From: Marinobacter sp.
GTDB lineage: Bacteria; Pseudomonadota; Gammaproteobacteria; Pseudomonadales; Oleiphilaceae
DNA: 37,736 bases
Assembly: GCA_014762755.1 (NCBI GenBank)
Contig: JABURI010000264.1
Location: forward strand, 1 to 37,736
Direction: 5' to 3'
Shown here: positions 1-8,337 of the stretch, piece by piece
Layout of the letters: each line of letters starts with the position of its first letter
Numbering within the stretch: position 1 is the stretch's first letter
Notes under the pieces: model-generated
What the model saw: the letters and a program-made list of their open reading frames with translations, nothing else
Databases searched by the model: none
What the model was told of the DNA's origin: nothing
Translations under genes and position numbers: made by a program

Positions 1-1665
1 ATGGATACAGGCATCACTCTCAATCCGGAACGCCGCGCCGCCATGGTCGAGAGCGACGCATGGAACGACAAGCTCATTACCGACTACCTGGACCAGGCCG
101 TGGCCAGCACCCCGGACCGGGAAGCCATCGTCGGTTACCAGGTCACCGGTGACACCCGCACCGCTCTCACCTATCGGGAACTCAATGACAAGGTCACGCG
201 CATGGCGGCAGGCCTGGCGGCCATGGGCATCGGCAAAGGCGACGTGGTGGCCTGCCAGCTGCCGAACTGGTGGCAGACCACCGCCCTGCACCTGGCCTGC
301 ATGCGCATCGGCGCCATCCTGAACCCGCTCATGCCCATCTTCCGGGAGCGGGAACTGCGCTTCATGCTCAAGCATGGCGAAGCCAAACTGCTGTTGATTC
401 CCAAGGTCTTCCGGGGCTTCGATTACGAGGCCATGATCGACGGTATCCGCGCCGAACTGCCCAGCCTGGAAACCCTGCTGGTGATCGGCGGCGAGGGCGA
501 GCGCAGCTTCGAGCAGCGTCTGGTAGAGACCGCCTGGGAAGAAAAGCAGGACACCCGGGCCCTGTTTGCGGAGCGCCAACTCACCGCCGACGACGCCATC
601 CAGATCCTCTACACCTCCGGTACCACCGGCGAGCCCAAGGGCGTCATGCACACGTCGAACACCCTGTTCTCCAATGTGCGGCCCTATGCCGACCGGCTGC
701 ACCTGAGCCCGGATGACAAGGTGCTGATGGCGTCGCCGGTGGCCCACCAGACCGGCTTCATGTACGGCATCATGATGCCGGTTTACCTGGGCACCACCGC
801 CATCCTCCAGGACATCTGGGACGCGGACTACGTCTGCAAGGTGATTGCTGCCGAGAAGCCGGCCTTCACCATGGCCGCCACCCCGTTCCTGGCCGACCTG
901 GTCAAGACCGCGCCCAAGCACGAGGGTGAACTCGATTCCCTGCGCATTTTTGTCTCCGCGGGCGCCCCCATCCCCAGTGCTGTGGTCGAGCAGGCCGGCA
1001 AGGTACTGAAGGCGAAGATTGTCTCGGCCTGGGGCATGACCGAAAACGGTGCGGTCACCATGACCTGCCCGGAAGACCCAGCCGAACGGGCCAGCCAGTC
1101 CGACGGCAAGTCGCTGCCCTGGATGGAAGTTAAAGTCACCGACTTCCAGGGCAACGAACTGCCGGCCGGAGAGGAAGGCAGCCTGCTGGTCCGGGGCTCC
1201 AGCCTGTTCGTCGGTTATCTCAAGCGACCCGAACTCTACGGTGTGGACAAGGACGGCTGGTTCAACACCGGTGACCTCGCTCGCATGGACAAGGATGGCT
1301 ACATCCGCATTACCGGTCGCACCAAGGACGTGGTGATCCGTGGTGGCGAGAACATCCCGGTGGTGGAGGTGGAGAACCTGCTTTACAAGTATCCGGGCAT
1401 CGTCGATGTCGCTCTGGTGGGCTGCCCCGACGAACGCCTGGGCGAGCGCCTGTGCGCCTACGTCACCCTGGACGAGAACGCCACCGACCTGAGCCTGGAT
1501 CAGGTCAAGACCTACCTGACCGAACAGCAACTGTCCAAAAACTACCTGCCGGAATACCTGGAAGTGATCGAGGCCATGCCCCGCACCGCCTCCGGCAAGA
1601 TCCAGAAATTCAAGCTGCGCGAGCAGGCCAGAGAGGTTCGCCTCGAGCCGGCCAGGCGCGGTTGA
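1..1665 (+). CDS. aliA: Acyl-CoA synthetase, probable cyclohexanecarboxylate-CoA ligase
   Basis: A 554-residue ANL-superfamily ligase that should activate a carboxylic acid to its CoA thioester through an acyl-adenylate. The family motifs are in order: the P-loop ILYTSGTTGEPKG at residues 202-214, SAWGMTENG near 342-350, the hinge GRTKDVVIRGGENI at 439-452, and the C-terminal catalytic Lys533 in PRTASGKIQ. The ATG is the first base of the window, so the upstream ribosome site is not visible; length and N-terminus look complete. A 35-bp gap separates it from a BadH-like dehydrogenase, and BadI and AliB homologues follow. That context makes cyclohexanecarboxylate (AliA role) the best substrate guess. 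Sequence alone would also allow a medium-chain or aromatic acid ligase, so substrate is inference. Confidence 0.85.
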   Translation: MDTGITLNPERRAAMVESDAWNDKLITDYLDQAVASTPDREAIVGYQVTGDTRTALTYRELNDKVTRMAAGLAAMGIGKGDVVACQLPNWWQTTALHLACMRIGAILNPLMPIFRERELRFMLKHGEAKLLLIPKVFRGFDYEAMIDGIRAELPSLETLLVIGGEGERSFEQRLVETAWEEKQDTRALFAERQLTADDAIQILYTSGTTGEPKGVMHTSNTLFSNVRPYADRLHLSPDDKVLMASPVAHQTGFMYGIMMPVYLGTTAILQDIWDADYVCKVIAAEKPAFTMAATPFLADLVKTAPKHEGELDSLRIFVSAGAPIPSAVVEQAGKVLKAKIVSAWGMTENGAVTMTCPEDPAERASQSDGKSLPWMEVKVTDFQGNELPAGEEGSLLVRGSSLFVGYLKRPELYGVDKDGWFNTGDLARMDKDGYIRITGRTKDVVIRGGENIPVVEVENLLYKYPGIVDVALVGCPDERLGERLCAYVTLDENATDLSLDQVKTYLTEQQLSKNYLPEYLEVIEAMPRTASGKIQKFKLREQAREVRLEPARRG

Positions 1666-1700
1666 TCCCTTTGATTGAACAGCAACAGGAGCAAGTCATC

Positions 1701-2468
1701 ATGAGAGGCCTTAACGGAAAAACAGTCATCGTGACCGGCGGCGGGGGTGGCATCGGCCGCGCCGTGTGCCAGCGCTTTGCCAGGGAAGGCAGTCTGGTTG
1801 CGGTGCTGGATCGGGACGAGAGCGCTGCCCGGGCCACCGCTGACCTGATTACCGAAGCCGGCGGCACCGCCCGTGCCTATGCGGCAGATATCACCGATTA
1901 CGCCGCGATCAACGACACCGTGGCGGCCATCGAGAAAGATCTGGGCGTACCCACGGTGCTGGTGAACAACGCCGGTTTCGACCGCTTCATCCCGTTCCTC
2001 AAGACCGAACCGAAACTGTGGGACCAGCTGATTGCGGTGAACCTCACCGGCGCCCTGAACATGCACCACGTGGTTCTGCCAAAGATGGTGACCGCCGGCG
2101 GTGGCAAGGTCATCAACGTGGCTTCCGACGCGGCCCGGGTCGGTTCTTCCGGTGAATCCGTCTACGCCGCCTGCAAGGCCGGCCTGGTGGGCTTCAGCAA
2201 GACCGTGGCCCGGGAACTGGCCACCAAGAACGTGTGCCTGAACGTGGTCTGCCCGGGCCCCACCGACACCGCCCTGCTCAAGGGCGTGGCCGAGAGTGCG
2301 CCGAACCCGGAGAAACTGCTGGAAGCCTTCCGCAACGCCGTGCCCATGAAACGCCTCGCCCAGCCCGAGGATTACCCCGGCATCATTGCCCTGCTTGCCA
2401 GTGACGACGCCAACTTCATCACCGGCCAGGTCATCAGTGTGTCCGGCGGCCTGACCATGGCCGGCTAA
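1701..2468 (+). CDS. badH: SDR dehydrogenase, probable 2-hydroxycyclohexanecarboxyl-CoA dehydrogenase
   Basis: A 255-residue classical short-chain dehydrogenase. The nucleotide-binding glycine motif TGGGGGIG is at residues 12-19, NNAG is present, and the catalytic set is Ser142, Tyr155 and Lys159 (YAACK). An aspartate after the second strand (AVLDRD) favours NAD(H). The ATG at 1701 follows an AGGAG ribosome site; an in-frame extension upstream runs through the ligase stop region and is not needed. In the BadH role it oxidises 2-hydroxycyclohexanecarboxyl-CoA to the 2-keto compound, the substrate of the next gene (31-bp gap). SDR sequences alone do not fix substrate; the call rests on the BadI neighbour. 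Confidence 0.82.
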   Translation: MRGLNGKTVIVTGGGGGIGRAVCQRFAREGSLVAVLDRDESAARATADLITEAGGTARAYAADITDYAAINDTVAAIEKDLGVPTVLVNNAGFDRFIPFLKTEPKLWDQLIAVNLTGALNMHHVVLPKMVTAGGGKVINVASDAARVGSSGESVYAACKAGLVGFSKTVARELATKNVCLNVVCPGPTDTALLKGVAESAPNPEKLLEAFRNAVPMKRLAQPEDYPGIIALLASDDANFITGQVISVSGGLTMAG

Positions 2469-2499
2469 CGCCCACTTTCACGAACACGGAGAACGCATC

Positions 2500-3282
2500 A
2501 TGACTTACGAAGACATCCTGTACGACGAAACCGACGGCGTCGCCACCATCACCATCAATCGCCCGGACCGCTACAACGCGTTCCGCGGCCAGACCTGCAT
2601 GGAACTGATCGACGCCTTCCACCGCGCCGGCTGGAACAAGGACATTGGGGTGATCGTATTCACCGGCGCCGGCGAGAAAGCCTTCTGCACCGGTGGCGAC
2701 CAGGGCGCCCATGAGGGCCAGTACGACGGTCGCGGCCTGATCGGCCTGCCGGTGGAAGAACTGCAGCGCCTGATCCGGGAAGTGCCCAAGCCGGTGATCG
2801 CCCGGGTCAACGGTTTCGCCATCGGCGGCGGCCACGTGCTGCACGTGATCTGTGACCTGAGCATCGCCTCGGAAACCGCCATCTTCGGCCAGGTCGGCCC
2901 CAAGGTCGGCTCCGTCGATCCCGGTTTCGGCACCGCCTACCTGGCACGGGTCGTGGGTGAGAAGCGGGCGCGGGAGATCTGGTACCTGTGCCGCAAGTAC
3001 AGCGCGCAACAGGCGCTGGAATGGGGCCTGGTGAACGCCGTGGTACCCCCGGAGCAGCTGGACGAGGAAGTGCGCAAGTGGTGTGACGAGATCCTGGAGA
3101 AGAGTCCCACCGCCCTTACCATCGCCAAGCGCTCGTTCAACGCCGACAGCGACAACATCGCCGGCATCGGTGCCCTCGGCATGCAGGCCCTGAGCCTGTA
3201 CTACGACACCGACGAGTCCAAGGAGGGCGTCAACGCCTTCAAGGAAAAGCGCAAGCCGGAATTCCGCAAGTACTACAAGTAA
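2500..3282 (+). CDS. badI: 2-ketocyclohexanecarboxyl-CoA hydrolase (BadI-type crotonase)
   Basis: A 260-residue crotonase-superfamily enzyme. It shows CTGGDQ at residues 63-68, the oxyanion-hole region GFAIGGGHVL at 105-114 and GPKVGSVDPGFG at 133-144. These motifs are shared by BadI and MenB (naphthoyl-CoA synthase), which are close relatives. BadI performs hydrolytic ring opening of 2-ketocyclohexanecarboxyl-CoA to pimelyl-CoA. BadI is preferred over MenB because the gene sits between a BadH-like dehydrogenase and an AliB-like acyl-CoA dehydrogenase and no menaquinone gene is nearby. The start follows a GGAG site (acacGGAGaacgcatcATG). Confidence 0.85.
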   Translation: MTYEDILYDETDGVATITINRPDRYNAFRGQTCMELIDAFHRAGWNKDIGVIVFTGAGEKAFCTGGDQGAHEGQYDGRGLIGLPVEELQRLIREVPKPVIARVNGFAIGGGHVLHVICDLSIASETAIFGQVGPKVGSVDPGFGTAYLARVVGEKRAREIWYLCRKYSAQQALEWGLVNAVVPPEQLDEEVRKWCDEILEKSPTALTIAKRSFNADSDNIAGIGALGMQALSLYYDTDESKEGVNAFKEKRKPEFRKYYK

Positions 3283-3306
3283 CGGCCCGATAGCCCGGAG
3301 AACACC

Positions 3307-4446
3307 ATGAATTTCGCATTCAACGAAGAACAAAACGCGATCCGCGAGGTTGTGGCCCGCTTCAGCGCCGAGGTGCTGGCTCCGGGCTATCGCAAGCGGG
3401 ACCAGGAAGGCGTGATCGAGCGGAACGTGATCCGCCAGCTCGGCGAGATGGGCCTGCTCGGCGGCGAGCTGCCGGAGGAATTCGGTGGCAGCGGTATGGA
3501 CTGTGTTACCAGCGGCCTGATCATCGAGGAGATCTCGAAAGGGGATTTCAACGTGGGTTACATTCCCCTGCTGACCTCGCTGAACGGCCAGATCATTGCC
3601 AGCCACGCCGCGCCGGACCTGGCAAAGGAATGGCTGCACGGCATGACCTCAGGCCAGAAGGTGGCCTGCATTGCCCTGACCGAACCGCACGGTGGCTCCG
3701 ACGCCGCCAACCTGCGCCTGAAGGCAGAGAAGAAGGGCGACGTCTACGTGCTCAACGGCGAGAAAACCTCGATTTCCATGGCCGACCAGGCCGATGTCGC
3801 GGTGGTGTTTGCTCGCACCGGCACGGTGGAACAGCGCGCCTCCGGGATCAGCGCGTTCCTGGTGCCCATGAACACGCCGGGCATCACCACCACCCGCTTT
3901 GAGGACAATGGGCAACGTGCCATCGGCCGCGGTTCGATCTTCTTCGATAACGTGGAAGTACCCGCGAGCCACATGATGGGGGAGGAAGGGAAAGGCTTCA
4001 AACAGGTCATGCAGGGCTTTGACTACAGCCGCGCGCTGATCGGCCTGCAGTGCCTGGCGGTGGCCCAGCAGTCCCTGGAGGAAACCTGGCAATGGCTGAC
4101 CGAACGTACCGCCTTCGGCCAGAACCTGTCGGCGTTCCAGGGCCTGACCCATCCGCTGGCGGAATACCAGACCTACGTTCATGCCGCGCGCATGCAGTGC
4201 TACCATGCGCTCTGGCTCAAGGACAACAACCTGCCCCACAACGCCGAGGCGGCGATGAACAAATGGTGGGGCCCGAAGCTCGCTTTTGACGTAGTGAAAC
4301 AGTGCCTGCTGGCCCACGGCCACACCGGCTGGGGCGAAGACCTGCCCTTTGCCCAGCGCTTGCGGGATGTCCTGGGCCTGCAGATTGGCGACGGTACCGC
4401 GCAGATCATGAAGAACATCATTGCGCGCGAGTATCTCCCCAGGTGA
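3307..4446 (+). CDS. aliB: Acyl-CoA dehydrogenase, probable cyclohexanecarboxyl-CoA dehydrogenase
   Basis: A 379-residue FAD-dependent acyl-CoA dehydrogenase of normal length, with the FAD/substrate motif LTEPHGGSD at residues 124-132 and the helical C-terminal domain. In the AliB role it converts cyclohexanecarboxyl-CoA to cyclohex-1-ene-1-carboxyl-CoA and passes electrons to ETF. The region that normally reads YEGT and carries the catalytic glutamate reads IGDGTAQIM here, so Asp362 occupies that place. It is the fourth gene of the operon, 24 bp after badI, with a CCGGAG site before the ATG. The family is certain; the cyclic substrate is inferred from the neighbours. Confidence 0.83.
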   Translation: MNFAFNEEQNAIREVVARFSAEVLAPGYRKRDQEGVIERNVIRQLGEMGLLGGELPEEFGGSGMDCVTSGLIIEEISKGDFNVGYIPLLTSLNGQIIASHAAPDLAKEWLHGMTSGQKVACIALTEPHGGSDAANLRLKAEKKGDVYVLNGEKTSISMADQADVAVVFARTGTVEQRASGISAFLVPMNTPGITTTRFEDNGQRAIGRGSIFFDNVEVPASHMMGEEGKGFKQVMQGFDYSRALIGLQCLAVAQQSLEETWQWLTERTAFGQNLSAFQGLTHPLAEYQTYVHAARMQCYHALWLKDNNLPHNAEAAMNKWWGPKLAFDVVKQCLLAHGHTGWGEDLPFAQRLRDVLGLQIGDGTAQIMKNIIAREYLPR

Positions 4447-4529
4447 TGCGCCCCATGTCCTCCGCGATTCGGGGTGCCGGCGACCGTCTGCCCTGGCCTG
4501 AAAGCCAGGGCAGCACCACAGGAGCACAG

Positions 4530-5027
4530 ATGATCGTTAACGAATCCGGAGGCGTACCCAACCGACTGTTTTTCCGGCTGTTCCAGACCGGAAACATCCT
4601 GCAGCGCCAGGTCCAGAACGAAATGGGCATCAGCGCCGTGCAATGGGCGGTACTCGGGGCGCTGTCACGGGAGGGGTTCGAGGAAGGCACCTCCTTCAAC
4701 CAGCTCAAGGAGTACCTGTACGTCAGCCGCCAGAACCTGGACGGGGTTCTCAAACGCATGGAGCGGGACGGCCACGTAGTCCGGATTCCCGACCCCCAGG
4801 ACCGGAGGGCAAGGCTGGTGGTACTCACCAATTCCGGCCGGGCCTTCTGGAATCAACTGCAGGACACCATCACCGAATTCTACCGCCAGGCCCTGCAGGG
4901 AATGAGTTTTGATGACGGCGTCAGCCTGTTGCACCTGCTCAAGAAACTGCAGCAGGACCTGTCCGAAGTATCTCTGACCTCCGAAGCCGAGGCCGGCACC
5001 CAAGGGGCTGCGAACCCCGCTGACTGA
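4530..5027 (+). CDS. badR: MarR-family transcriptional regulator (BadR-like)
   Basis: A 165-residue winged-helix MarR protein. The DNA-binding core runs over roughly residues 35-100 and includes QFNQLKEYLYVSRQNL-type recognition-helix sequence and the wing DPQDRRARLVVLT. The ATG at 4530 follows CACAGGAGCACAG. An open frame extends to 4302 but overlaps aliB and has a non-MarR N-terminus, so it was rejected. It lies 83 bp after aliB on the same strand and ends just before the terminator at 5073-5111, so it is probably the operon's own regulator. In Rhodopseudomonas the MarR protein BadR controls the equivalent genes; equivalence here is inferred from family and context. Confidence 0.75.
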   Translation: MIVNESGGVPNRLFFRLFQTGNILQRQVQNEMGISAVQWAVLGALSREGFEEGTSFNQLKEYLYVSRQNLDGVLKRMERDGHVVRIPDPQDRRARLVVLTNSGRAFWNQLQDTITEFYRQALQGMSFDDGVSLLHLLKKLQQDLSEVSLTSEAEAGTQGAANPAD

Positions 5028-5072
5028 AGCTTCGGGAGTTGCGCTCAACCGGTGAAACGGTGGGCTCTTGCG

Positions 5073-5111
5073 CCCATCCCCACCTGCTGGAAGGGGGATG
5101 GGTCTTTTTTT
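5073..5111 (+). terminator. Rho-independent terminator of the cyclohexanecarboxylate operon
   Basis: CCCATCCCC at 5073-5081 pairs with GGGGATGGG at 5094-5102, followed by a run of T at 5105-5111. It ends the plus-strand operon. The T-run overlaps the stop codon of the convergent pxpC (5110-5112). Confidence 0.88.
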
Positions 5112-6063
5112 ATGGACGAAAGTTTCCGAGGAAATCCCGATATTCGTCCAGCACCGGCCCGCTTCCCCGGGCCCTCAGCCGGACTTCCTGGCCCGGCAGG
5201 CACTGCGCCAGCCGGGAGGCCGACAACGGCGACAGGGCCCCGAGTCGCGGGTAGCCGCCGATGGTCTGGCGGTCATTGAGCAGGGCAATGGGCTGGCCAT
5301 CCGGTGGTACCTGGACGCCACCGAGGTTGATGCCCTCGGAGATGAGAGACCGGATGCGACACTGCAGTTTCGGACCCAGCAGGCGCACGCCCATGCGGTC
5401 GGCCCGGTCGTCCACCCGCCACCAGGTATTGAAGGCATCGTACAGACTGCGGCCGGTGAACTCCCCGATCTGGGCACCGGGCAGCAACTCCAGCACCGGC
5501 GACTCCCGGAAATCCTTCCGGGCATGGTCCGGCGCCTTGGTCATCCCTGCGACCGCCTTACCCTCGGGGGTATAAATCGCCAGCCGGTCGCCATCCGCCA
5601 GCTTGCTGCCCCAGCCGTCGAAGCCGCCCAGCTGCTCGCGACCAACCGTGGCGACGCTGCCCATCACCGGTTCGGCGGCAAAGCCACCCCGAACCGACAG
5701 GTAAGCCCGCAGTCCGCTCACGGGCGAGGCAAAGGCCAGTTTCTGGCCCTCTTTCCAGGTGATCCGTTGCCACAAGGGCACCGGTTGCCCGTCGAGGGTG
5801 GCGCCAAGGTCGGCGCCGGCGAGGGCGATGTCCAGATCCCGTTCGGCCACCAGTTGCAGCCCGCCAAAGGTGATCTCCAGGCTCGCCGTGCCCCAGGGGT
5901 TACCCGCCAGGTAATTGGCCCAGGCCCAGGAATACAGATCCGCCGGTCCTCCCTGGGTCACCCCCAGGTGGCGGACGCCGAAACGGCCCCGGTCCTGCAG
6001 CAGCGCCAACGGTCCGGACCGGTGGACCCGGATCGCGGATTCCATCTTCCGTTGTGCTGTCAT
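5110..6063 (-). CDS. pxpC: 5-oxoprolinase subunit PxpC (KipA/YbgK family)
   Basis: A 317-residue protein of the biotin-dependent carboxyltransferase-like PxpC/KipA family, with the characteristic N-terminal region LLQDRGRFGVRHLGVTQGGPADL. With PxpA and PxpB it forms the prokaryotic ATP-dependent 5-oxoprolinase, which opens 5-oxoproline to glutamate. The start ATG (6061-6063) overlaps the pxpB stop as ATGA, implying translational coupling. It is the last gene of a ten-gene minus-strand operon and its stop touches the terminator of the converging operon. Older annotations describe this family as an allophanate hydrolase subunit or KipI antagonist; the adjacent PxpA and PxpB support the oxoprolinase role. 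Confidence 0.9.
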   Translation of the reverse strand: MTAQRKMESAIRVHRSGPLALLQDRGRFGVRHLGVTQGGPADLYSWAWANYLAGNPWGTASLEITFGGLQLVAERDLDIALAGADLGATLDGQPVPLWQRITWKEGQKLAFASPVSGLRAYLSVRGGFAAEPVMGSVATVGREQLGGFDGWGSKLADGDRLAIYTPEGKAVAGMTKAPDHARKDFRESPVLELLPGAQIGEFTGRSLYDAFNTWWRVDDRADRMGVRLLGPKLQCRIRSLISEGINLGGVQVPPDGQPIALLNDRQTIGGYPRLGALSPLSASRLAQCLPGQEVRLRARGSGPVLDEYRDFLGNFRP

Positions 6064-6788
6064 CCTGTTGCCTCCATGGGCGTGGTGTCCCCGCCCTGAC
6101 GTTCGAATTCCTCCCGGCTGACCGATACGAAGCGTACTTCGTCCCCGACTCTCAGCAGGCTGAAACCCTCTCGCTCCCGGTCAAACAGCCGGGCACTGGT
6201 ACGGCCGAGCAGGTTCCAGCCTCCGGGGGTAGCCGTCGGATAGGCGGCCGTCTGGCGCGCGGCAATGGCGACGCTGCCCACGGGTACCTTCTTGCGCGGG
6301 GTATCAAGCCGGGGGCACTCCAGGCGGGGATCGGTCAGGCCCATGAAGGCAAAACCGGGGGCAAAACCCAGGGCGAAGACGCGGTAGGTTTTACGACTGT
6401 GGCAGTCGATAACCTCGGCCACCGTCATGCCGGTGTGTTCGGCAACCCGGTCCAGATCAGGCCCCACGCTGGGGTCATAGAACGTGGGTAGTTCGTGGAT
6501 CTGGCCGGTACCCATGTGCTCGTCCGGTTCCAGAGCCACCAGCAGTCCGGCAAGTTTTTGCCGGGCTTCGGACGGAGACAGCCGGACAGGATCGAAGACC
6601 ACCAGCAGCGTGGTGTAGGACGGCACCAGATCCACCAGCGCGTCCGCAAACGCTGCCTCGCACTGGCGTGCCAGGGCCGTAATCCAGGGCAGATTAGCCT
6701 CGTCGATCTCCTCAAACAACCGAACCATCCAGCCATCAAGACCGGCGGATTCAAGCCGGGGAAGCGCAGTGGCCGGATTGCCGGTCAT
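6060..6788 (-). CDS. pxpB: 5-oxoprolinase subunit PxpB (KipI family)
   Basis: A 242-residue KipI/YbgJ-family subunit. The C-terminal half shows the family block [11 protein letters not shown] followed by [17 protein letters not shown] and [11 protein letters not shown]. The ATG at 6786-6788 overlaps the pxpA stop (6785-6787) as ATGA; an in-frame extension to 6869 lies inside pxpA and was rejected. The downstream stop likewise overlaps the pxpC start. The subunit works with PxpC on the phosphorylated oxoproline intermediate. KipI of Bacillus was named as a sporulation kinase inhibitor, but nothing here points to that role. Confidence 0.9.
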   Translation of the reverse strand: MTGNPATALPRLESAGLDGWMVRLFEEIDEANLPWITALARQCEAAFADALVDLVPSYTTLLVVFDPVRLSPSEARQKLAGLLVALEPDEHMGTGQIHELPTFYDPSVGPDLDRVAEHTGMTVAEVIDCHSRKTYRVFALGFAPGFAFMGLTDPRLECPRLDTPRKKVPVGSVAIAARQTAAYPTATPGGWNLLGRTSARLFDREREGFSLLRVGDEVRFVSVSREEFERQGGDTTPMEATG

Positions 6789-7540
6789 GCCCGGTTTCCC
6801 AGTGCCAGGATCGCTTCGCGAATCGACTGGATCGCGGCGATGGAGTCGTTGTTGTCCCCGTGCACGCACAGGGTATCGGCGTTCAACACGATCTGGCTGC
6901 CATCAATGGCAGTCAAGGGTTCGCCCTTGGCAATCCGCACGGCCTGCGCCAGGATCTCGTCGGGATCCTCATGGACCGCACCGGGGGTGCGCCGGGACAC
7001 CAGGCGACCCTGTTCGTCGTAGGCGCGGTCGGCGAAGGCCTCGAACCAGAGGGTGATGCCGTAGCGATCGGCGATCTCCTGCGCCATGGAAGTGTCGCAG
7101 GAAGCCATGGTCATCAGGGGCAGGCTGCCATCGAAATCCTTGACCGCCTTGACCACCGCCTCGAACAGGCCCGGATCCCGGATCATGTCGTTGTACAGGG
7201 CGCCATGGGGTTTCACGTAATGGATCCGCGTGTTCTCGGCCTGACAAATGCCGGACAGGGCGCCGATCTGGTACAGCACCAGGTCCTCCACTTCGTCCGG
7301 CGAGCAGGCAATGGAGCGCCGGCCGAACCCCACCAGGTCCGGGTAGGACGGATGCGCCCCCACCTTCACATCGTGCTGATTCGCGAGCCGAACGGTACGC
7401 CGGATCACGTGCGGGTCGGAGGCGTGGAAACCACAGGCCACATTGGCCAGATCGACATGGGGCATGACGTGCTCGTCCATGCCCATGACCCAGGGGCCGA
7501 AGCTTTCGCCCATGTCGGCGTTGATCAACAGAGTTTTCAT
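6785..7540 (-). CDS. pxpA: 5-oxoprolinase subunit PxpA (LamB/YcsF family)
   Basis: A 251-residue LamB/YcsF-family protein of standard length. Conserved blocks are NADMGESFG at residues 7-15, [36 protein letters not shown] and CVHGDN. These histidine- and aspartate-rich loops line the active-site barrel. The chosen ATG (7538-7540) has the strong upstream site GGGAGAGGGAAG and overlaps the stop of the upstream membrane-protein gene as ATGA. It is the first of the three contiguous Pxp subunits. Confidence 0.92.
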   Translation of the reverse strand: MKTLLINADMGESFGPWVMGMDEHVMPHVDLANVACGFHASDPHVIRRTVRLANQHDVKVGAHPSYPDLVGFGRRSIACSPDEVEDLVLYQIGALSGICQAENTRIHYVKPHGALYNDMIRDPGLFEAVVKAVKDFDGSLPLMTMASCDTSMAQEIADRYGITLWFEAFADRAYDEQGRLVSRRTPGAVHEDPDEILAQAVRIAKGEPLTAIDGSQIVLNADTLCVHGDNNDSIAAIQSIREAILALGNRA

Positions 7541-8337
7541 CTTCCCTCTCCCGTCTGCAGTGCGCGATAACGCCACTGACTGATGACAAAAATACCCAGA
7601 CTCACCATTATCGAGGCAAGCAGGGAGATGGCAAAAGTGGCCATGGGTGGCAGGGTCCCCACGGTCAGTGCCAGCGCCACCGCGAAGGCCACCAGGCTCA
7701 GCATGCCTTTCTGGGCCATGCTGACGGTCGCCCTCGCCACCTCCGGGCCGTAGCGCTCGTAGAGTGTCCAGCCAATGGTGAACAGGCCCACCGGGAACCC
7801 GACCAGCATACCAGACAGCAACGGGCCGGATTTCGCGGCCACCGTGGTCGCAATGCTCACCAGAATCCCGGCCAACAAGCCCCGAAAGAGCAGATCAAAC
7901 CACCCGGACCGGGCAATCACCACCGTCTGCCCCAGTTTCAGGGCCCGGCGTATGGCTTCCGCCAGCAACAACACCAGCCCATACACCAGCATACCGCCCC
8001 AGATGCCACCAGGCAGCAGCGAAAACAGCAGAGCGGTCGGTATCCAGCACGCCGTTGCCAGGGTCAAGCTGGCGTAAACGCCAAAACGACCGGCGGCCAC
8101 CACAAAGCAGATGGCAAAGACCAGGGTGGCGATCAGGGCGTGCAGCGTCGACAGGGCCGCGGCCTGGAGGAACTCCACCGAACGCTCCTGAAGCATGAAG
8201 AAATAGCCGGGCCCCAGGATGATCGGAGTCCCTGCCAGTATACCCCCAAGCCTCGGCCCGGCCTTGGCCACGGCCACCGAAACACCGATGACCACGAGGG
8301 CCGTGGCCACCAGCTTTGCGATCAGAACACTCAGCAT
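7537..8337 (-). CDS. Internally duplicated integral membrane protein, possibly GlpM-like
   Basis: A 266-residue, strongly hydrophobic protein with about seven to nine predicted membrane segments. The two halves resemble each other: a block beginning [16 protein letters not shown] (near residues 25-40) followed by MLQER recurs in the second half as [17 protein letters not shown] followed by TLYER. This points to duplication and fusion of a four-helix unit. The shape recalls small GlpM-type membrane proteins, but I cannot confirm the family. The ATG at 8335-8337 lies inside the last codons of the amidase gene (7-nt overlap), and its stop overlaps pxpA. An operon position between an amidase and PxpA suggests transport or membrane coupling for the same substrate; that is inference. 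Confidence 0.75.
   Translation of the reverse strand: MLSVLIAKLVATALVVIGVSVAVAKAGPRLGGILAGTPIILGPGYFFMLQERSVEFLQAAALSTLHALIATLVFAICFVVAAGRFGVYASLTLATACWIPTALLFSLLPGGIWGGMLVYGLVLLLAEAIRRALKLGQTVVIARSGWFDLLFRGLLAGILVSIATTVAAKSGPLLSGMLVGFPVGLFTIGWTLYERYGPEVARATVSMAQKGMLSLVAFAVALALTVGTLPPMATFAISLLASIMVSLGIFVISQWRYRALQTGEGR

Noticed and set aside
2500..3282. MenB (naphthoyl-CoA synthase) identity for the crotonase
   Set aside because: Motifs are shared, but no menaquinone genes are nearby and the BadH, AliA and AliB neighbours favour BadI.
2434..3639. Long open frame on the minus strand across badI and aliB
   Set aside because: It is antisense to two clear enzyme genes, has no recognisable domain and arises from GC-rich codon bias.
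5110..6788. KipI/KipA as sporulation kinase inhibitor pair, or urea/allophanate hydrolase subunits
   Set aside because: PxpA is contiguous and coupled, so the oxoprolinase complex explains the genes; there is no sporulation or urea-carboxylase context.
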